Source: Candidatus Bathyarchaeota archaeon (GTDB lineage: Archaea > Thermoproteota > Bathyarchaeia > TCS64). Taken from it: a DNA stretch of 7,977 bases. The stretch spans positions 1-7,977 of the forward strand of contig DUKA01000060.1 in assembly GCA_013329615.1 (NCBI GenBank), read 5' to 3'. Below the pieces are notes generated by a model, which searched no databases, was not told where the DNA came from, and saw only the letters and a program-made list of their open reading frames with translations. Within the stretch, counting starts at the first letter, position 1. Every line of letters begins with the position of its first letter. Positions 4,743 through 7,977 of the stretch are shown here, piece after piece. The position numbers and the translations under genes were made by a program.

Positions 4743-6482
4743 TTGGGCGACATCAGCGTTGAGGGTCTCACGTACACGTACCCCAACGTTGTCGAGCCCG
4801 CACTCAATGGCATAAACCTCCAGATAAAATCGGGTGAGTTCATACTGCTCACTGGCCCCAGTGGCTGTGGCAAGACCACATTCTGCAGGTGCCTGAACGG
4901 CCTCGTGCCCCACTTCTATAACGGGAAACTCGAGGGAACAGTGACAGTTGACGGGTTGGTCACGAGGGATCATCCGACCTACGAGTTGGCGAAGCACGTC
5001 GGCCTGATTTTTCAGAATCCCGATAACCAGATCTTTTCCCTCACCGTCGAGAAGGACATCGCCTTTGGCCTCGAGAACCTCGGAGTGGCCCGGGGCAAGA
5101 TGGTCAAAGAGATTGACTGGGCGGTGGATAGAGTAGGCATATCTCCTCTGAGGGAGAGGGGAACGCACGAGCTTTCCGGTGGTCAGAAGCAGCGACTCAC
5201 CATAGCCTCCGTCCTCGCCATGCATCCCGGCATAATCGTGATGGATGAGCCGACAGCCTACCTCGACCCAGTCGGCGCCGAGAGGATATTCAATATACTC
5301 CACACCCTAAACAAAGAGCAGGGAATCACCGTCATACTCATAGAGCACAGGATGGACTTGGCCGTCAAGTACTGCAACCGCATAATTGTCTTCGACAAGG
5401 GTAGAGTCGTGAACGACGGGACGCCGAGGGCGATTTTCACGGCGGACGAGACGCGCCTCATCGGTGTGGGCATTCCCCGCATGGTCGAACTCGGTAGAAG
5501 ACTGCGCCAAAACGGGCTCAAGATAGACATTCCACTCGACTCAAACGAGGCATTCCAAAGCATCGCCACTTGCCTAGATGAACCACAACCAGCGAAGACG
5601 AAGGCTGCGTTCACTGACCTCGACAACGTAGTTGGCGAATACAGCCACTCTCCCCTGATCCAGCTCCGCGACATCACTTACACCTACTACACCGGCGTCG
5701 AGGCTCTCAAAGGCGTAAACCTCGACATAAGCCGCGGCGAATACGTGGCCATAATGGGTGAGAACGGCGCCGGGAAGACGACTATGGTGAAACACTTCAA
5801 CGGCCTGCTCCGCCCCCGATCCGGGAGCGTCGTAGTCGACGGCCAAGACGTAGCTAAACAGAGCGTTGCGGCGATGGCGCGCAAGGTCGGCCTCGTCTTC
5901 CAGAACCCCGACGACCAGCTTTTCGCCGAGGACGTCGAGGAGGAGATCAGCTTCGCCCTCCGAAACTTCGGCTACCGCGACGAGGTCATCAAGGAACGCG
6001 TCAACTGGGCACTCAACCTCCTCGACATCGAGCGCTACAAGAAGTCCAGCCCATTCACGCTCAGCGGCGGTGAGAGGAAGCGCGTGGCGCTCGCATCGGT
6101 CCTCGCCTGGGACCCCGACGTGCTCATACTCGACGAGCCCACTGTAGGGCAGGATTATGGGCAGAAGGAGCGTCTCAAGCACTTCCTACTCCAGCTCCGC
6201 ACACAGGGAAAGACTGTTGTCATAGTGACACACGACGTCGAGTTCGTCGCCGAGAGCCAGCCGAGGATAATCTTGATGGCGCAGGGGAAGATAGTCGCAG
6301 ATGGCACGGCGAAGAGCATCATGACCGACGCGAAGAACCTCGAGACCTGTTCTGTCGCGCCGCCCGAGGTCACCAAGCTATTTTCAATGCTATCCAAATA
6401 CGGTTTCCCCGAAGACGTTCTCGATGTCGATGAGGGGATAGACCTAATAACCCGAAGAACGAAGGGGAGGACTCCTCAATGA
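4743..6482 (+). CDS. ECF transporter ATPase, two fused ABC domains (EcfA-EcfA')
   Basis: The 579-residue protein has two complete nucleotide-binding domains in tandem. Domain 1 has Walker A GPSGCGKTT (38-46), Q91 in the QNPDNQIF Q-loop, signature LSGGQ (144-148), Walker B VMDEPT with E169, and H202. Domain 2 has Walker A GENGAGKTT (339-347), Q387 in QNPDDQLF, signature LSGGE (440-444), Walker B LILDEPT with E465, and H497. The QNPDxQxF Q-loop is characteristic of ECF (CbiO-like) ATPases. A linker of about 80 residues joins the domains and a tail of about 50 follows. All catalytic residues are intact in both halves. It powers uptake of a vitamin or metal through EcfT and a substrate-binding S component. 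The stop overlaps the ecfT start (ATGA), implying translational coupling. Arginine codon choice changes from AGA/AGG in domain 1 to CGN in domain 2. Confidence 0.95.
   Translation: MGDISVEGLTYTYPNVVEPALNGINLQIKSGEFILLTGPSGCGKTTFCRCLNGLVPHFYNGKLEGTVTVDGLVTRDHPTYELAKHVGLIFQNPDNQIFSLTVEKDIAFGLENLGVARGKMVKEIDWAVDRVGISPLRERGTHELSGGQKQRLTIASVLAMHPGIIVMDEPTAYLDPVGAERIFNILHTLNKEQGITVILIEHRMDLAVKYCNRIIVFDKGRVVNDGTPRAIFTADETRLIGVGIPRMVELGRRLRQNGLKIDIPLDSNEAFQSIATCLDEPQPAKTKAAFTDLDNVVGEYSHSPLIQLRDITYTYYTGVEALKGVNLDISRGEYVAIMGENGAGKTTMVKHFNGLLRPRSGSVVVDGQDVAKQSVAAMARKVGLVFQNPDDQLFAEDVEEEISFALRNFGYRDEVIKERVNWALNLLDIERYKKSSPFTLSGGERKRVALASVLAWDPDVLILDEPTVGQDYGQKERLKHFLLQLRTQGKTVVIVTHDVEFVAESQPRIILMAQGKIVADGTAKSIMTDAKNLETCSVAPPEVTKLFSMLSKYGFPEDVLDVDEGIDLITRRTKGRTPQ
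6464..6477 (+). promoter_or_regulatory. Shine-Dalgarno of ecfT inside a small palindrome
   Basis: GGGGAGG (6464-6470) lies eight bases before the ecfT ATG. It forms part of GAGGACTCCTC (6467-6477), which could fold as a four-base-pair stem with a three-base loop and mask the site until ribosomes finishing the ATPase gene open it. The coupling is inference. Confidence 0.45.
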
Positions 6483-7273
6483 GTCTTCTCGAGGGTCTAC
6501 GCTTCACGAGGGGAGACTCCCCCCTCCACAATATGGACCCCCGCGTGAAGTTCCTCATGACGATGGTGCTCTTCACCCTCTCGATCCTCTTCCTCGACCT
6601 CATCCCTCTGCTTGTCGTCTTCGTGCTGCAGATTCCCATCGTCGCCTACGGCAAGATATGGAGGGAGTGGTTGAAGTCGCTCAAGGGTGGGACGTTCCTC
6701 GCGGTGATCATATTCGCCACAAACCTGCTCAGCTTTTACTTCTTCAGGGGGATGACGATATCTGGGGACATAGTGGAGTACAGCCTCAGCCTGACGCTGA
6801 GGTTCCTCTCACTGATCACGAGCTTCAGCCTATTTTTTCTGACAACCTCTCCCGATAAACTGAGCCTGGCGCTTGAGAAGGCTCGAGTGCCGTACGAGTT
6901 CAACTTTGCCTTCATAACCGCGATAAGATTCGTGCCCGTCCTCGCCGACGAGGCGCAGACGATAATGGACGCTCAGAGGTCCCGCGGGCTCGAACTCGAT
7001 AAAGGCGGGTTCCTATCGAGGATAAGGAAATACATACCTATACTGCTGCCGCTGATCATTAACTCCATACGCAGAAGTCTGGAGTTGGCGGAGGCAATGG
7101 AGTCGCGGGCATTCGGGGCGACGAAGGATCGCACAAACCTATACGAGTTGAAGATGACGCCATCAGACTATGTGGCGTTAATCGTCATAATTTTAGCCAT
7201 GATCGTCGCCTTATACGCCCGATTCTATCTTACACCCTTCCCAAAAATAATTGGTGGAGTCTTATTCGCCTAA
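6479..7273 (+). CDS. ecfT: ECF transporter transmembrane protein EcfT
   Basis: The 264-residue membrane protein is of normal EcfT size. Hydrophobic segments lie at about 26-56, 72-90, 103-123 and 184-197, with another at about 231-251. The conserved N-terminal SPLHxxDPRVK element is at 14-24. The two cytoplasmic coupling-helix motifs that dock on the ATPases are AQRSRG (165-170) and AMESRAFG (206-213), with the arginines in place. EcfT links the ATPases to an exchangeable substrate-specific S component in the membrane. No S component gene follows directly; the next gene is a PhoU-type regulator with its own promoter. The module may therefore be of the shared type serving S components encoded elsewhere, and the substrate cannot be stated. 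Confidence 0.93.
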   Translation: MSLLEGLRFTRGDSPLHNMDPRVKFLMTMVLFTLSILFLDLIPLLVVFVLQIPIVAYGKIWREWLKSLKGGTFLAVIIFATNLLSFYFFRGMTISGDIVEYSLSLTLRFLSLITSFSLFFLTTSPDKLSLALEKARVPYEFNFAFITAIRFVPVLADEAQTIMDAQRSRGLELDKGGFLSRIRKYIPILLPLIINSIRRSLELAEAMESRAFGATKDRTNLYELKMTPSDYVALIVIILAMIVALYARFYLTPFPKIIGGVLFA

Positions 7274-7300
7274 TGTAATGCTTATAGTCCTTTTCACAAT

Positions 7301-7310
7301 GTTTAAATAA
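7301..7310 (+). promoter_or_regulatory. TATA-like box of the phoU-like gene
   Basis: GTTTAAATAA in the 97-bp gap after ecfT predicts a transcription start near 7331, inside the palindromic cluster at 7318-7339, with a leader of about 40 nt carrying the Shine-Dalgarno. Confidence 0.55.
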
Positions 7311-7355
7311 TTACTAGATCGACTAGAGTCGATATCGACGGTATCAATAATTACT
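7306..7355. repeat. 10-bp direct repeat flanking the palindromic cluster
   Basis: AATAATTACT occurs at 7306-7315 and again at 7346-7355, exactly 40 bp apart, on either side of the dyads at 7318-7339. The first copy overlaps the TATA-like box and the second runs up to the Shine-Dalgarno. A spacing of about four helical turns would put both copies on one DNA face. Confidence 0.55.
7318..7339. promoter_or_regulatory. Overlapping palindromes, candidate operator of the phoU-like gene
   Basis: ATCGACTAGAGTCGAT (7318-7333) has perfect seven-base arms around AG. It overlaps GTCGATATCGAC (7328-7339), a perfect 12-bp palindrome. Together they give three half-sites: ATCGAC, GTCGAT and ATCGAC. The cluster covers the predicted transcription start, as expected for a repressor site. 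Autoregulation by the AbrB domain of the downstream protein is possible but unproven. Confidence 0.6.
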
Positions 7356-7359
7356 GTAA

Positions 7360-7364
7360 GGAGG
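7360..7364 (+). promoter_or_regulatory. Shine-Dalgarno of the phoU-like gene
   Basis: GGAGG lies six bases before the ATG at 7371 and supports that start. Confidence 0.65.
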
Positions 7365-7370
7365 ATTTTG

Positions 7371-7977
7371 ATGGAGCCAAGAAGGATACAAAAAGTCGGC
7401 TACTCAACTCTCTCTGTTAGCATACCCATGAACTGGGCGAAGAAGATGAACGTCAAGAAGGGCGACATCGTCTTCCTGAGCGAGGAGAACGACGGCGCGC
7501 TACGCATCGCCCCCGAGCCCAGCAAGACAGAAGACACGAGCATATACGTCGTCAACGTCGACGAGTGCGACAACACAACCGTCCTCGCCAGGGTCATCGT
7601 GGGGAATTACGTGCTCGGCAGGAACATGATACGCGTCGAGTCGAGCCGCCGCCTCATGAGGGAACAGATCGAGAGCATTCGCAACGTGACGCAGCGCCTC
7701 CTTGGCATAGGCATCATCGAGGAGAGCGATAAACACCTCCTACTACAGTGCAGCATTGATCCCAAGAACTTTCCACTTGAGACCGTCGTAAAGCGCCTCT
7801 ACGTAATCACGAGTATCATGTTCAAGGAGGCCATAGACAGCCTCATCGACAAGGATCAGGAGTTAGCGAAGGACGCCATTACCCGCGAACACGAGGCAGA
7901 CACGATATACTGGCTACTATCCCGCTTGCTCGCCTCGGCGCAGCAGAGCAGGATCGTATCCGAGAGCATAGGCGTCT
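7371..7977 (+). CDS. PhoU-like regulator with N-terminal SpoVT/AbrB domain (3' end outside window)
   Basis: The first 202 residues are present. Residues about 4-48, RRIQKVGYSTLSVSIPMNWA followed by KKGDIVFL and LRIAPE, form a swapped-hairpin SpoVT/AbrB DNA-binding domain. From about residue 70 a helical PhoU-type region begins, with the metal-binding ExxxD pattern at E173-D177 in REHEADTI. The AbrB-PhoU fusion is a known archaeal architecture annotated as a phosphate uptake regulator; bacterial PhoU represses phosphate uptake and signalling. No Pst or other phosphate transporter gene is visible. Full-length members are about 330 residues, so roughly a third is missing beyond the window. The gene has its own TATA-like box, a palindromic cluster and a Shine-Dalgarno, so it is probably a separate unit from the ECF operon. 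Confidence 0.88.
   Translation, partial: MEPRRIQKVGYSTLSVSIPMNWAKKMNVKKGDIVFLSEENDGALRIAPEPSKTEDTSIYVVNVDECDNTTVLARVIVGNYVLGRNMIRVESSRRLMREQIESIRNVTQRLLGIGIIEESDKHLLLQCSIDPKNFPLETVVKRLYVITSIMFKEAIDSLIDKDQELAKDAITREHEADTIYWLLSRLLASAQQSRIVSESIGV

Noticed and set aside
4719..5303. Minus-strand open frame of 194 codons opposite the ECF ATPase
   Set aside because: It is antisense to the intact first ATPase domain. The strong third-position bias of the real gene keeps the opposite frame open.
5574..6182. Minus-strand open frame of 202 codons opposite the second ATPase domain
   Set aside because: It has the same explanation: acidic, repetitive composition and no family motif, with intact Walker and signature motifs on the plus strand.
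1..7977. CRISPR array, insertion sequence, tRNA or rRNA
   Set aside because: No spaced repeat series, transposase-like protein, terminal inverted repeats with target duplication, or RNA gene pattern was seen; the gaps are all under about 120 bp.

Overview
The window is archaeal. It encodes a prefoldin beta subunit, a PAC2-family (proteasome assembly chaperone-like) protein and a PhoU-type regulator with an N-terminal SpoVT/AbrB DNA-binding domain. Several genes have a TATA-like element about 26 bp upstream of, or close to, the start codon, which fits leaderless or short-leader archaeal transcripts. GTG and TTG starts occur. Base composition is moderately GC-rich by eye, with AT-rich intergenic gaps. 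The lineage cannot be fixed from the sequence; an uncultured TACK-type archaeon is a guess. Genes are tightly packed and no gap exceeds about 120 bp.

Left part (1-1927): the tail of an unidentified plus-strand gene converges on an M55 D-aminopeptidase (DppA-like) gene, with a 4-bp stop-codon overlap. The M55 gene diverges from a gene for an M23 peptidase-like protein. Their shared 86-bp gap holds a TATA-like element that reads on both strands and a 10-bp perfect inverted repeat covering the M55 start codon. Two protein families usually linked to D-amino-acid or cell-wall peptides thus sit side by side in an archaeon.

Middle part (1984-4688): prefoldin beta (pfdB) converges on a PAC2 gene, again with a 4-bp stop overlap. 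Upstream of PAC2 on the same strand is a BlaI/MecI-type winged-helix repressor. It is divergent from a DHH/DHHA1 phosphoesterase gene, and their shared gap carries two clean dyads.

Right part (4743-7977): a two-gene ECF transporter energizing module, consisting of one polypeptide with two ATPase domains and an EcfT transmembrane protein joined by an ATGA overlap. No S component is visible. It is followed by the start of a PhoU-like regulator gene, truncated by the window end, whose promoter gap holds overlapping palindromes flanked by a 10-bp direct repeat.

No mobile element, CRISPR array, tRNA, rRNA or riboswitch was recognised. The most interesting features are the intergenic dyads (965-999, 3586-3604, 3641-3657, 7318-7339) and the M55/M23-like pair. 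No clearly new multi-gene system is demonstrated.
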